In this document: positions 7,168 through 15,724 of the stretch, in pieces
Numbering within the stretch: position 1 is the first letter of the stretch
Layout of the letters: every line of letters starts with the position of its first letter
Assembly: GCA_900546615.1 (NCBI GenBank)
Contig: URDJ01000025.1
Coordinates: 1-43,914 of the forward strand
Origin: an uncultured Eubacteriales bacterium
GTDB lineage: Bacteria; Bacillota; Clostridia; Oscillospirales; Oscillospiraceae
DNA: 43,914 nt
Direction of reading: 5' to 3'
Position numbers and translations under genes: made by a program
The notes under the pieces: generated by a model
Told to the model about the DNA's origin: nothing
Database searches by the model: none
What the model saw: only the letters and a program-made list of their open reading frames with translations

Positions 7168-8304
7168 TTGAACATTGAAACAAAAGAAAACGCTGCCCCT
7201 TCGGCATCTGTTGGCGCAGATGCGGGACAGCAGCTTTCAAATGTTTGCAACAACAATATATCAAATCCCGGTGCCGAAAGCAACGAAAACTTGCAGGAGC
7301 TGTACCGAAAATTGCGCCGGATGAATGACCCGGCGTCCCTGCCTACGGTAACGATGGCCGAGCTCTACGACACGGTATATGAGAGCAAACCGCCGGTCAT
7401 TGAGGGGCTGCTCCAAAACGGCACATACATATTCGCGGGCGCGCCGAAGGTCGGCAAGTCGTTCCTAATGGCGCAGCTCGCCTACCATGTCGCCACCGGA
7501 CAGAAGCTCTGGGACTGTGAGGTCAACCAGGGCACGGTGCTCTACCTCGCGCTTGAGGATGGCTACGAACGTCTGCAGCGACGGATGTACCGGATGTTCG
7601 GCGTAGAGGGCGCAGAGAAACTGCACTTTGCAATATGCGCGAAGCAGCTCGGAAACGGCCTCGACGCGCAGCTCGAGAAGTTCGTGCGCGAGCACCCGGA
7701 CACTCGGCTCATCATCATCGACACGCTGCAAAAGGTGCGCGAGCTGAGCGGCGAGGCATACAGCTACAGGGACGACTACCAGATCATCGGGCAACTCAAG
7801 CAGCTCGCGGACAAGTTCGGGCTGTGTATGCTCATCGTCCACCACACGCGCAAGTCTGCTGCGAACGACGAGTTCGACCGCATCTCCGGCACGACGGGAA
7901 TCTACGGCTGCGCCGACGGCGCTTTCGTGCTGAGCAAGGAGAACCGCACGGACAACGCGGCCACGCTCAGCGTTTCCGGCCGCGACCAACCAGACCAGCG
8001 CATCCACCTTGTGCGCGACGAGGAACGCCTGCTCTGGTGTTTCGACCACGCGGACAAGGAGCCATACCACGAGCCGCCCGACCCGCTGCTGGAAAAGGTG
8101 GCAGCACTTGTGACAGAGGAAGTTCCAACATGGGAAGGCAGCGCAACGGAGCTGATCACGGCGATGGCATTGGACATGCAGCCCAACGCGCTGGCCAAGC
8201 GGCTGAACGTGAAAGCTGGCCGGCTGCTGAGCGACTTCAACGTGAGCTACTCAAACGTGCGCACCAAGACCGGCAGCCACATCACCCTGACGCTGCAAAG
8301 GTGA
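7168..8304 (+). CDS. RepA-like AAA/RecA-fold ATPase
   Basis: A 378-residue protein with a RecA-type ATPase core. Walker A is GAPKVGKS at ~91-98, and a Walker B-like LIIIDTLQ follows around 180. LYLALEDGYERLQRRM and LCMLIVHHTRKS with ISGTTGIYGCADG match the RepA/RegA hexameric helicase family of plasmids and integrative elements. It probably unwinds DNA for replication or mobilization of the element. Start is TTG at 7168 with AAAGGAG nine bases upstream. Its stop codon lies inside the first unit of the 9-base repeat array, placing a possible origin directly after the replication gene. Fold certain; replication role inferred. Confidence 0.8.
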   Translation: MNIETKENAAPSASVGADAGQQLSNVCNNNISNPGAESNENLQELYRKLRRMNDPASLPTVTMAELYDTVYESKPPVIEGLLQNGTYIFAGAPKVGKSFLMAQLAYHVATGQKLWDCEVNQGTVLYLALEDGYERLQRRMYRMFGVEGAEKLHFAICAKQLGNGLDAQLEKFVREHPDTRLIIIDTLQKVRELSGEAYSYRDDYQIIGQLKQLADKFGLCMLIVHHTRKSAANDEFDRISGTTGIYGCADGAFVLSKENRTDNAATLSVSGRDQPDQRIHLVRDEERLLWCFDHADKEPYHEPPDPLLEKVAALVTEEVPTWEGSATELITAMALDMQPNALAKRLNVKAGRLLSDFNVSYSNVRTKTGSHITLTLQR

Positions 8305-8373
8305 CGATGGTGACGGTGGTGACGATGAAAATAGGGGTGTTAAAACATCGTCACCATCGTCACCCATCGTCAC
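8301..8373. repeat. Iteron-like array: three direct and three inverted 9-base repeats
   Basis: Three tandem GTGACGATG-type units (8301-8327; the middle one is GTGACGGTG) face three CATCGTCAC units (8346-8354, 8355-8363, 8365-8373) across an 18-base gap. Together they can fold as a ~27-base stem. The array overlaps the stop of the RepA-like gene. It could be a replication origin recognised by RepA or a large terminator. Confidence 0.7.
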
Positions 8374-8379
8374 CAGGGG

Positions 8380-8660
8380 CTCGCAAAACGCGAGGGGCTG
8401 CGGTGAAACGCAGTAGCCGTTGCATCCCAGACAGCTGGGGAGTCGCATTTCACGACGCCCTGTCAGAGGGGCGTACCGTTTCGGTACACCCAGCAATGCT
8501 CTGAGAAGATGTCGCGAAATGCGACACCATTGCGGCAAAGGGTACGCCGAGACGGCGTACCCTTCGTGAAGAAGCTTTGTCCAAGGGCGCACTTCTATAC
8601 ATGGCCATGTATGTGCGTCAAATATGCGTCGCTGCGCTCTGGTCAAGGGCATGGCCCTTG
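8380..8660. other. Hairpin-rich noncoding region, candidate origin/oriT of element 1
   Basis: Between the RepA-like gene and the DUF3847/relaxase genes at least seven short palindromes follow one another: CTCGC/GCGAG (8380-8394), CTGCG/CGCAG (8398-8413), CCCAG/CTGGG (8426-8439), GTACCG/CGGTAC (8473-8487), a 12-base stem AAGGGTACGCCG (8538-8564), a 16-base palindrome centred on GGCC (8597-8612) and CAAGGGC/GCCCTTG (8644-8660). GTCGCATTT (8442) and AAATGCGAC (8517) form a longer-range pair. No convincing gene is present. Location upstream of a relaxase suits oriT or a replication origin. Confidence 0.55.
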
Positions 8661-8694
8661 CGCCGCGGTGCGGCTAACCCAATTTCAAGGAGGT

Positions 8695-8979
8695 ATGGTT
8701 ATAGCTAAAACCAAGGAACAACTTCAACGTGAGTGCGCAGAGCTCGAGCAGCGCATCAGGCAGCACAAGAACCGGCTCCAACGCCTCGAGCAGCGTACAA
8801 AGCACATCGCCAAAGGCGAGCGCCAAAAACGTGCGCACCGGCTCATCACCCGCGGCGCGGCGGTGGAGAGCGTCGCGCCGGCAGTGTGCGGAATGACCGA
8901 GCACGAGTTCTACGAGCTTGTCGAGCGCATCTTCACCCTGCCTGATGTACAGGCGCTCTTGCCGAAGGGCGGTGAGTGA
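8695..8979 (+). CDS. DUF3847-like mobilization accessory protein
   Basis: A 94-residue basic protein. Residues ~6-45 form a charged coiled-coil-like helix (EQLQRECAELEQRIRQHKNR), and the middle carries RAHRLITRGAAVES. This layout matches DUF3847 proteins, which occur just upstream of MobA/MobL relaxases in Firmicute elements. Its stop abuts the relaxase start, indicating translational coupling. The start is awkward: the strong AAGGAGGT site ends directly at the ATG (8695), too close for normal initiation, so a nonstandard start a few codons later is possible. Function unknown, probably a relaxosome or replication accessory. Confidence 0.7.
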   Translation: MVIAKTKEQLQRECAELEQRIRQHKNRLQRLEQRTKHIAKGERQKRAHRLITRGAAVESVAPAVCGMTEHEFYELVERIFTLPDVQALLPKGGE

Positions 8980-10389
8980 TTGGCACTCTACCACTTCCAC
9001 GTCGGCCAGGTGAAGCGCAGCGCCGGCCAATCGGTCGTCGAATCGGCAGCCTATCGCGCTGGCGAGCGACTATATAGCGAGCGCTACGGCGAGTACAGCG
9101 ACTACACCCGCAAGGGCGGCGTGGTGTACACGGAGATCCTGCTGCCGCCGCACGCGCTGCGCGAGTACGCCGACAGGCAGACACTTTGGAACGCGGTCGA
9201 GGCCGCCGAGCGAGGCAAAAACGCGCAGCTCGCCTACAGCTTCGACATCGCGCAGCAAAACGAGATCACACTCGAGGAAAGCATAACCCTTGCGCGGCAA
9301 TTCCTGCTGGACAACTTCATTTCAAGCGGCATGATTGCAGACGTTGCCGTCCATCAGCCGGACAGGGAAGGCGGCATCGAGAACCCGCACTTCCACGTCC
9401 TCTGCCCAATACGTCCGCTGGACCCGGATGGCTCGTGGGGCGCGAAACAGCGGCGAGTGTACCGCGAAAACGGCAAATTTGACGCCGTGCCGACCACCGA
9501 CTGGGGCAAGCCTGAAACATTAGAAGAATGGCGCGAGGCATGGGCAGAGCTGTGCAACGCGAAGTTTAAGGAAAAGGAATTGGAGTGCCGCATCGACCAC
9601 CGTTCATACGAGAAACAGGGCGTTGACCAAGCCCCAACCATCCATGAGGGTGTGGCCGTCAGGCAGATGGAGGCCAAAGGCATCGCCACGGACAAGGGCG
9701 AGCGCAACCGCTGGATCAGGTCTGCAAACGCTATGTTAAGGACGCTGCGTGAAAAGATAAAAGCCCTGACCATATGGCTCACAGAGCTCCGTGCGGAGTC
9801 TCAGCAGCCAACGCTTGCCGCGCTGCTCACGGACTACTACGATGCGCGGAATGCCGAAGCGTGGAGCCGAAAGGCCAAGGTGAGCAATCTGAAGCGCTTC
9901 GCATCAGCCGCGGCGTATCTGCAAGAGAACGACTTGCACACATTAGATGACGTGCACGCCCGACTTGATTTGCTGCGCAAGAGTCTACACGGCGTAAAAA
10001 CCAACCTCGACGCCAAGCACGTCCGTATAAAGCAGCTGCGCGAGCTGCTGAGATACGCCGATCAATACGAGCGCTTCAAGCCCATCCACGACCAACTAAG
10101 CGCTCTAAAGTGGAAATCCAAGCGCGAGCAGTTCAAAACTGAGCACGAAAGCGAGCTCCGCCAGTTCTACCTGGCCCGCCGAAAACTCACGGACGACATC
10201 CACACAGCCGAGTGGCAGTGCGAGCTCGACACCCTGAAGCAAGACTGCGAGGCCGAATACGCAAAGTACAAACCCCTGCGCGATGAAATGAAAACGCTGC
10301 TGGATGTGAAGTACTGCGTTGACCGGGCGCTCAGCGGTGAAGAAGACAAAGGCCGCGAACCGCGACTTTTAGCGAGCGAAAGAGATTAA
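8980..10389 (+). CDS. MobA/MobL-family relaxase (MOBQ type)
   Basis: This 469-residue protein begins like MobA/MobL nickases (ALYHFHVGQVKRSAGQSVVE, with AAYRAGERL and a tyrosine-rich stretch). It carries the metal-binding histidine motif NPHFHVLCPIRPL at ~150. A long helical C-terminal part with coiled-coil character follows the nuclease domain (~280-469). The enzyme nicks oriT and carries the strand during conjugal transfer driven by a helper element. Start is TTG at 8980, immediately after the upstream stop, fitting coupled translation with the DUF3847 gene. No transfer-channel genes are nearby, so the element would be mobilizable, not self-transmissible. Confidence 0.9.
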   Translation: MALYHFHVGQVKRSAGQSVVESAAYRAGERLYSERYGEYSDYTRKGGVVYTEILLPPHALREYADRQTLWNAVEAAERGKNAQLAYSFDIAQQNEITLEESITLARQFLLDNFISSGMIADVAVHQPDREGGIENPHFHVLCPIRPLDPDGSWGAKQRRVYRENGKFDAVPTTDWGKPETLEEWREAWAELCNAKFKEKELECRIDHRSYEKQGVDQAPTIHEGVAVRQMEAKGIATDKGERNRWIRSANAMLRTLREKIKALTIWLTELRAESQQPTLAALLTDYYDARNAEAWSRKAKVSNLKRFASAAAYLQENDLHTLDDVHARLDLLRKSLHGVKTNLDAKHVRIKQLRELLRYADQYERFKPIHDQLSALKWKSKREQFKTEHESELRQFYLARRKLTDDIHTAEWQCELDTLKQDCEAEYAKYKPLRDEMKTLLDVKYCVDRALSGEEDKGREPRLLASERD

Positions 10390-10497
10390 GACTCCCGAAG
10401 AAATTTGAAGAAATCCTAAGACGCCTCCCGAAACTCTCGGGAAATGTGTATAAATCCGCCCCTAGCGGCGACAATATTCATTACAGGGAGGCATTTT

Positions 10498-10671
10498 ATG
10501 GAGAATACCCACGGCGAGATATCCCAACAGCGGCGGCGGAGCATGATGGAACAGCTCTGGCTGACCTACTACAACGACACGCTCTACGAAAAGGGCATTA
10601 TAACCGAAGATGAGCGCAACAAGATGCGCATTAAGATAAAGAGCCGCACGCGGCAATTAGAAAGCAGGTAA
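10498..10671 (+). CDS. Small conserved mobile-element protein
   Basis: A 57-residue charged protein (QQRRRSMMEQLWLTYYNDTL, then KGIITEDERNKM) with an AGGGAGG site seven bases before its ATG. Similar short proteins regularly sit just upstream of large serine recombinases in clostridial elements, as here. Predicted helix-turn-helix-like or SHOCT-like character; possibly a recombination directionality or DNA-binding accessory. That role is inferred from position only. A terminator follows directly. Confidence 0.6.
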   Translation: MENTHGEISQQRRRSMMEQLWLTYYNDTLYEKGIITEDERNKMRIKIKSRTRQLESR

Positions 10672-10672
10672 A

Positions 10673-10693
10673 GGCGGGGACTTGTTCCCCGCC
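10673..10693 (+). terminator. Terminator after the relaxase operon
   Basis: An eight-base perfect stem GGCGGGGA/TCCCCGCC with a five-base loop is followed by AATTTCTT. It separates the relaxase genes from the independently promoted recombinase. Confidence 0.75.
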
Positions 10694-10705
10694 AATTTCT
10701 TATGA

Positions 10706-10734
10706 TTGATATATTCGTATACCTATGCTATATT
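10706..10734 (+). promoter_or_regulatory. Promoter of the serine recombinase gene
   Basis: TTGATA (10706-10711) and TATATT (10729-10734) are 17 bases apart, about 35 bases before the recombinase start. Confidence 0.7.
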
Positions 10735-10769
10735 AATGCCAATGATGATACAACGAACAGGAGGCGCTC

Positions 10770-12440
10770 ATGGACATACATGACGTGCGTCGGGAGCTGC
10801 GCACAAAGAGCATATACGAGATACCGCTGCGCGTGACGTACTACGCGCGTGTATCGTCCGAGTCCGACGAGCAGCTCAACTCGCTCGGCAACCAGATAAA
10901 GTACTACGAGGACTTCATACGCCGCAGCGCCGCGTGGGAGTTCGTGCCGGGATACATCGACGAGGGTCTCTCCGGCATCTCGACGAAGCGCCGCGAAAAC
11001 TTCAACCGCATGGTCGACGACGCCTCGCACGACAAATTCGACCTCGTCATTACCAAGGAAATATCGCGTTTCGCGCGCAACACGCTCGATTCCATCCGCT
11101 ACACACGCGAGCTGCTCTCAGACGGTGTGGGCGTGTTCTTCCAGAACGACAACATCAACACGCTCGACGAGGACAGCGAGCTGCGCCTCTCGATAATGTC
11201 GTCGATAGCGCAGGACGAGCTCAGGAAGCTCTCGAGCCGCGTGAAATTCGGCCACCAGCAGGCCATAAAATCCAGCGTGGTACTCGGCAACAGCCGCATC
11301 TTCGGCTACCGCAAGGACAACAAACGCCTTGTCATCGACGAGGAGCAGGCGCCGATGGTGCGCGAGCTATTTGAGCTCTATGCCACGGACGAGTACAGCA
11401 TGAAGCAGCTTGAGACGCTTTTCTGGAACAAGGGCTATCGCAACCTGAACGGCAAGAAGATCGCCCACTCGACAATGTCGAACATGATAGCCAACCCCAA
11501 GTACAAGGGCTACTATGTCGGCAACAAGGTCAAGGTCGTGGACATGTTCACGAAGAAGCAGAAGTTCCTCCCGCCCGAGGAGTGGGTCATGTTCAAGGAC
11601 GAGACGGGCGAGATCGTCCCGGCCATCGTCAGCGAGGAGCTGTGGGATGCCGCGAACGCCATACTTCGCCGCCGGAGCGAGGACGTCAAGAACCGCCAGG
11701 GCATCTGTAACCACGCCAACCTGCTCACGGGCAAGCTCTACTGTGCCCACTGCGGCGCGGCGTACTACAGGCGCGAGTCGCGCGACAAGCTCGGCAACGT
11801 CAACAGCCGCTGGGTCTGCTCCGGGAAGATAAAGGGTGGCAGCGACTCCTGCCCGAGCTTCGCCGTGTACGAGGACGAGATAAAGCCGCTGCTCTTCGAG
11901 GTGTTCCGCGACACGCACGACGCATCCGAGGAGATGATACTCGAGTACGAGCGCATGTACGCGGCGATGACCTCGGACGTCAACCTCGAGGGCCAGATCT
12001 CTGACGCGGAGGGCAAGATAGAGCTCTCGCTCAAGAAAAAGAGCAAGCTGCTCGAGCTCACCGCGCTCGGTCAGATAACGAACGAGGACTTCGCCGCCAT
12101 GACCGCGGCGTGCAATGAGGAGATAAAAACCGCCGAGCGAGACCTCGCCGAGCTGCGCTCACGGCGCGACGACAGTGAGGATTTCCGCCGGCACATGGAG
12201 AAGATACGCTCCACCCTCCGCGCCGCGGAGCGACAGGCAAACGCGGGCGCGATAACCAAGGAGTTCGTCGATACCTTCGTGGACAAGATAATCGCCACTC
12301 CCATGGATGATCACACGATGCGCCTCGACGTGAAGATATTTACGGGCGAAACGACCAGCAGATACCTTGAAAAACTCAGCGGTCGTACGGGTCACACGTT
12401 CAAGAAGATGATCGAGGCCTACGAAAACGGCATGAAGTAA
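10770..12440 (+). CDS. Large serine recombinase (integrase/excisionase)
   Basis: The 556-residue protein has all domains of the large serine recombinases. A resolvase catalytic domain spans ~20-165, with the nucleophilic serine in YYARVSS and the conserved EISRFARNTLD motif. The recombinase domain (~190-300) carries the FGYRKDN and YKGYYVGN regions. A zinc ribbon (LYCAHCGAAYY, then WVCSG and SCPSF) follows at ~325-370, then a coiled coil. It would integrate and excise the element by site-specific recombination. Its own promoter and a GGAGG site precede it. Recombinase genes of this type usually lie next to one attachment site, so attR is expected just downstream of 12440; no repeated core could be identified by eye. 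Confidence 0.93.
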   Translation: MDIHDVRRELRTKSIYEIPLRVTYYARVSSESDEQLNSLGNQIKYYEDFIRRSAAWEFVPGYIDEGLSGISTKRRENFNRMVDDASHDKFDLVITKEISRFARNTLDSIRYTRELLSDGVGVFFQNDNINTLDEDSELRLSIMSSIAQDELRKLSSRVKFGHQQAIKSSVVLGNSRIFGYRKDNKRLVIDEEQAPMVRELFELYATDEYSMKQLETLFWNKGYRNLNGKKIAHSTMSNMIANPKYKGYYVGNKVKVVDMFTKKQKFLPPEEWVMFKDETGEIVPAIVSEELWDAANAILRRRSEDVKNRQGICNHANLLTGKLYCAHCGAAYYRRESRDKLGNVNSRWVCSGKIKGGSDSCPSFAVYEDEIKPLLFEVFRDTHDASEEMILEYERMYAAMTSDVNLEGQISDAEGKIELSLKKKSKLLELTALGQITNEDFAAMTAACNEEIKTAERDLAELRSRRDDSEDFRRHMEKIRSTLRAAERQANAGAITKEFVDTFVDKIIATPMDDHTMRLDVKIFTGETTSRYLEKLSGRTGHTFKKMIEAYENGMK

Positions 12441-12462
12441 GCTTTTTGCTGCAAACGCAAAG

Positions 12463-12487
12463 GCCGTCCCATATTGGGGCGGCTTTT
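12463..12487 (+). terminator. Terminator after the recombinase gene
   Basis: The stem GCCGTCCC/GGGGCGGC (one T-G pair, loop ATATT) is followed by TTTT, 23 bases after the recombinase stop. Confidence 0.8.
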
Positions 12488-12491
12488 GTGC

Positions 12492-12520
12492 TTGACAAGA
12501 ATATTTATGTGCGTTAAGCT
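12492..12520 (+). promoter_or_regulatory. Probable promoter of the MATE gene
   Basis: TTGACA at 12492-12497 is perfect. The best -10 at 17 bases is TAAGCT (12515-12520), which is weak. The start of transcription would be ~25 bases before the MATE gene. Confidence 0.45.
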
Positions 12521-12552
12521 ATAAGCAATTCGTGCATAAAGGATAGATAATA

Positions 12553-13947
12553 TTGGAAAACAACGTTCCAAATGAAAACAAAATGGGCGTCATGCCTGTA
12601 AACAAACTTCTGCTGTCCATGGCCGTGCCTATGATGATATCGATGCTCGTTCAGGCACTTTACAACGTCGTGGACAGCGTCTTTGTGTCCAGGATAAGTG
12701 AAAACGCGCTCACCGCCGTTTCGCTTGCTTTTCCGATGCAGAACCTTCTCATTTCCTTTGCCGTCGGCTTTGGTGTCGGCATCAACGCTCTCATGAGCCG
12801 CGCGCTGGGCGAAAAGGACCCGGCCCACGCGAGCAGGATAGCCGTCAGCGGCATGGTGCTCGAGGCCGCCAGCTATTTCGTGTTTCTCGTCCTGGGTCTG
12901 TTCTTCACCGAGATCTTCATGCGCGCCCAGATAAGCTCAGAGGTACCTCCAGAGGACGCAGAGGAGATCATCCGATACGGCGTTGACTACCTTCAAATTG
13001 TGCTCATATTTTCATTCGGGGTGTTTGCCGAGATAACCTTCGAGCGCATACTCCAGTCTACAGGGCGTACCACGCTCTCAATGATAACTCAGCTCATCGG
13101 CGCCATACTCAACATCATTTTTGACCCCATCCTCATCTTTGGCCTGCTCGGATTCCCGGCACTCGGCATCGCAGGTGCTGCATGGGCTACCGTCGGCGGA
13201 CAGATCATTGCTGCGATCGTCGCCTTCTTCATCAACAAGCACAAGAACGTCGAGATAAACCTTGTCGGAGCCAGACCGTCCTGGGTGTCAATCGCAGCTA
13301 TCTCGCGCATCAGCATACCCAGCATTGTCATGAGCTCCATATCCTCTGTCATGACCTTCTTCATGAACCGCATCCTTACCACCTTTGTCTCAACCGCGGC
13401 GACGGTGTTCGGCGCATACTTCAAGCTCCAGAGTTTCGTCTTCATGCCGGTCTTCGGCCTTAACAACGGCATGGTACCGATTATAGGCTACAACTACGGC
13501 GCCCGCAAGCCCGAGCGTATTCACAAGACCATCAAGCTCAGCATGGTCTATGCTACCGGCATTATGGCCGTGGGCTTCGCCATCTTCCAGCTCGTGCCCG
13601 ACAAGCTGCTGCTGTTTTTCGACGCGTCCGAGAACATGCTGAATATAGGCGTACCTGCGCTGCGGATAGTCAGCACCTGTTTCCTGTTGGCGGGTGTCAA
13701 CGTCATATGCAGTTCGGCCTGCCAGGCCTTTGGTTTCGGCATGTACAGCCTCTACATCTCAGCGGCAAGGCAGCTGTTGGTGCTTGTACCGGTCGCGTAT
13801 CTCATGTCCCTGACCGGCAAGCTCGGCAACGTCTGGCTTTCCTTCCCGATAGCCGAGCTTATCGCTATCGCCATCTGCGTGCCCATGCTCCTGCACGTGC
13901 TCAAGAAGACGGGCATGACTGTAAAAAAGGATAAACAGCGCGCGTGA
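12553..13947 (+). CDS. MATE-family multidrug/sodium efflux protein
   Basis: A 464-residue membrane protein with about 12 hydrophobic segments. It shows MATE signatures: VNKLLLSMAVPMMISMLVQA at the start, YNVVDSVFVSR in TM2, ERILQSTGRT in the TM4-5 region, and the second-half repeat with NNGMVPIIGYNYGA. MATE proteins expel cationic drugs or dyes in exchange for Na+ or H+. Start is TTG at 12553 with GGAT about nine bases upstream; an ATG at 12583 has no ribosome site. It lies directly outside the recombinase terminator with its own promoter, so it may be chromosomal flank or cargo at the right end of element 1. Confidence 0.88.
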   Translation: MENNVPNENKMGVMPVNKLLLSMAVPMMISMLVQALYNVVDSVFVSRISENALTAVSLAFPMQNLLISFAVGFGVGINALMSRALGEKDPAHASRIAVSGMVLEAASYFVFLVLGLFFTEIFMRAQISSEVPPEDAEEIIRYGVDYLQIVLIFSFGVFAEITFERILQSTGRTTLSMITQLIGAILNIIFDPILIFGLLGFPALGIAGAAWATVGGQIIAAIVAFFINKHKNVEINLVGARPSWVSIAAISRISIPSIVMSSISSVMTFFMNRILTTFVSTAATVFGAYFKLQSFVFMPVFGLNNGMVPIIGYNYGARKPERIHKTIKLSMVYATGIMAVGFAIFQLVPDKLLLFFDASENMLNIGVPALRIVSTCFLLAGVNVICSSACQAFGFGMYSLYISAARQLLVLVPVAYLMSLTGKLGNVWLSFPIAELIAIAICVPMLLHVLKKTGMTVKKDKQRA

Positions 13948-13963
13948 GCGCAGTCGTGAACAT

Positions 13964-13999
13964 GGCAAGGCTGGCCAGCGCATGGCCGGTCTTGCTTTT
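13964..13999 (+). terminator. Terminator after the MATE gene
   Basis: A 13-base stem (GCAAGGCTGGCCA / TGGCCGGTCTTGC, two wobble pairs) with a GCGCA loop is followed by TTTTATTA. Confidence 0.8.
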
Positions 14000-14085
14000 A
14001 TTATGAATGGCGCTGCGCCGGGGCGGCCGAGCTGCTCAGAGCGTATTTTCCGGCTGATGGGAGATTATAATTGGGGGTGTTTATT

Positions 14086-15690
14086 GTGAAAGCCAGGGAC
14101 ATCATAGAAAAAGGGGAGGCCTTCCTCGGCATGGAGCTGGGCTCGACGAGGATAAAGGCCGTCCTGACCGACCGCAGCTTTGCGCCGGTCGCCTCGGGCG
14201 GCTTCGTGTGGGAGAACCGCTGGGAGGGCGGGTGCTGGACCTATCACATGGACGAGGTCTGGGCCGGACTGCGCGCCGCATATGCGGAGCTGGCAGCCGA
14301 CGTGGAGAAACGGTACGGCGTGAAGCTCACGAGGGTCGCGGCCATGGGTTTTTCGGGCATGATGCACGGCTATATTGCGCTGGACGCCTCCGGCGAGCTG
14401 CTGGCGCCGTTCAGGACCTGGCGCAACACCACAACGGGAGAGGCTGCGGGAAGGCTGACGGAGCGCTTCGGCTTCAATATCCCGCAGCGCTGGAGCGTCG
14501 CGCACCTGTATCAGGCCATACTCAACGGCGAGGAGCATGTGAAGGATATAGATTACCTCACGACCCTCGCGGGCTATGTACACTATAAGCTCTGCGGCGA
14601 GCGGGTGCTCGGCGTGGGCGAGGCCAGCGGCATGTTCCCGATAGACAGCGCGGCGAAGGACTACGACGCGGCCATGCTCTCGAGCTTCGACGCGCTCGTC
14701 GCGGACAGGGGCTGCCGCTGGAAGCTGAGGGACATCCTGCCGAAAGTATTGACAGCCGGTGAACCTGCCGGAAGGCTGACTGAGGAGGGCGCTAGGCTGC
14801 TTGACCCGAGCGATGCGCTGGAGGCCGGCATATCGCTCTGCCCGCCGGAAGGCGACGCAGGTACCGGCATGACCGCCACGAACAGCGTCAGGCCGAGGAC
14901 GGGCAACGTCTCGGCGGGCACAAGTATTTTTGCGATGATAGTGCTTGAAAATGCGCTGCCGAAGATGCATACTGAAATAGATATGGTGACTACCCCGACG
15001 GGCCGCCCTGCCGCCATGGTACACTGCAACAACTGCACGAACGAGATAAATGCCTGGGCTGAGGTGTTCCGCGGTTTTCTCGAGGCGCTGGGGCAGGAGC
15101 CGGACATGGACGCGGTGTTTACGGCCATGTTCCGCACGGCGCTCGCGGGCGAGCCGGACGCGGGCGGGCTGCTGCTGTACAATTATCTGTCGGGCGAGCC
15201 GATGACGGGGTTCGAGAGCGGCTGCCCGCTGCTGGTGAGGACGCCGGAGGCGCGGCTGAGCTTTGAAAACTTCATGCGCGCGCAGCTGTACTCGGCCGTG
15301 GCCTCGCTCAAGCTGGGCATGGACATGCTGGTAGCCGACGGGGTGAAGGTTGACAGGCTGCTGGGACACGGCGGCTTCTTCAAGACGCCGGAGGCGGGCC
15401 AGCGGCTGATGTCCGCGGCGCTGGGCGCGCCGGTGTCGGTCATGAAGACTGCGGGCGAGGGCGGCCCATGGGGCATGGCCCTGCTGGCCGGGTACATGGC
15501 GATGAAAAAGGAGGGCGAGGGCCTTGAGGAATGGCTTGACGACGCGGTGTTTGCCGGGCAGGAACTCAGCACCATCCAGCCGGAGGCTGAGGACACCAAA
15601 GGATTCGGCGCGTTCATCAGGGACTATGTCCGGGGCCTCGCGATAGAGCGGGCCGCTGTCGATGGCCTGAGGAAGGAACCGATAAATTAA
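14086..15690 (+). CDS. FGGY-family sugar kinase, probably L-ribulokinase-type
   Basis: A ~534-residue protein of the FGGY kinase fold. An N-terminal phosphate-binding segment (FLGMELGSTRIKAVLTD) is followed by GFSGMMHGYIAL, FRTWRNTTT and, in the second half, GNVSAGTSIF and the ATP-site region LLGHGGFFKT. It phosphorylates a ketopentose; with AraD directly downstream, L-ribulose is the most likely substrate. It belongs to the long FGGY branch typical of clostridia, not to classical Bacillus AraB. Start at GTG 14086 preferred because GGGGGTG lies eight bases upstream and relatives begin near this point; TTG 14071 with GGGAG is the alternative. First gene of a three-gene sugar operon. Confidence 0.82.
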   Translation: MKARDIIEKGEAFLGMELGSTRIKAVLTDRSFAPVASGGFVWENRWEGGCWTYHMDEVWAGLRAAYAELAADVEKRYGVKLTRVAAMGFSGMMHGYIALDASGELLAPFRTWRNTTTGEAAGRLTERFGFNIPQRWSVAHLYQAILNGEEHVKDIDYLTTLAGYVHYKLCGERVLGVGEASGMFPIDSAAKDYDAAMLSSFDALVADRGCRWKLRDILPKVLTAGEPAGRLTEEGARLLDPSDALEAGISLCPPEGDAGTGMTATNSVRPRTGNVSAGTSIFAMIVLENALPKMHTEIDMVTTPTGRPAAMVHCNNCTNEINAWAEVFRGFLEALGQEPDMDAVFTAMFRTALAGEPDAGGLLLYNYLSGEPMTGFESGCPLLVRTPEARLSFENFMRAQLYSAVASLKLGMDMLVADGVKVDRLLGHGGFFKTPEAGQRLMSAALGAPVSVMKTAGEGGPWGMALLAGYMAMKKEGEGLEEWLDDAVFAGQELSTIQPEAEDTKGFGAFIRDYVRGLAIERAAVDGLRKEPIN

Positions 15691-15724
15691 ATATATTGCA
15701 TGGAAGTTGAGGAGTTTGTAAACT

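Larger units (their letters stand above)
6392..12440. mobile_element. Integrative mobilizable element 1 (core genes)
   Basis: The set XRE repressor, RepA-like ATPase, origin-like region, DUF3847, MobA/MobL, small protein and serine recombinase is a recognisable minimal integrative mobilizable element. It has no obvious cargo inside. Outer ends are not defined: the left end probably lies between 6283 and 6392 and the right end between 12441 and 12550. I could not find a matching attL/attR core by eye. Confidence 0.75.

Noticed and set aside
8301..8373. CRISPR array
   Set aside because: The units are 9 bases, tandem and then inverted, without spacers, and no cas genes are present in the window.
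8509..8979. Longer 156-codon reading of the DUF3847 gene
   Set aside because: The extension covers the palindrome cluster and has no likeness to the family; the conserved part begins after the GGAGG site near 8690.
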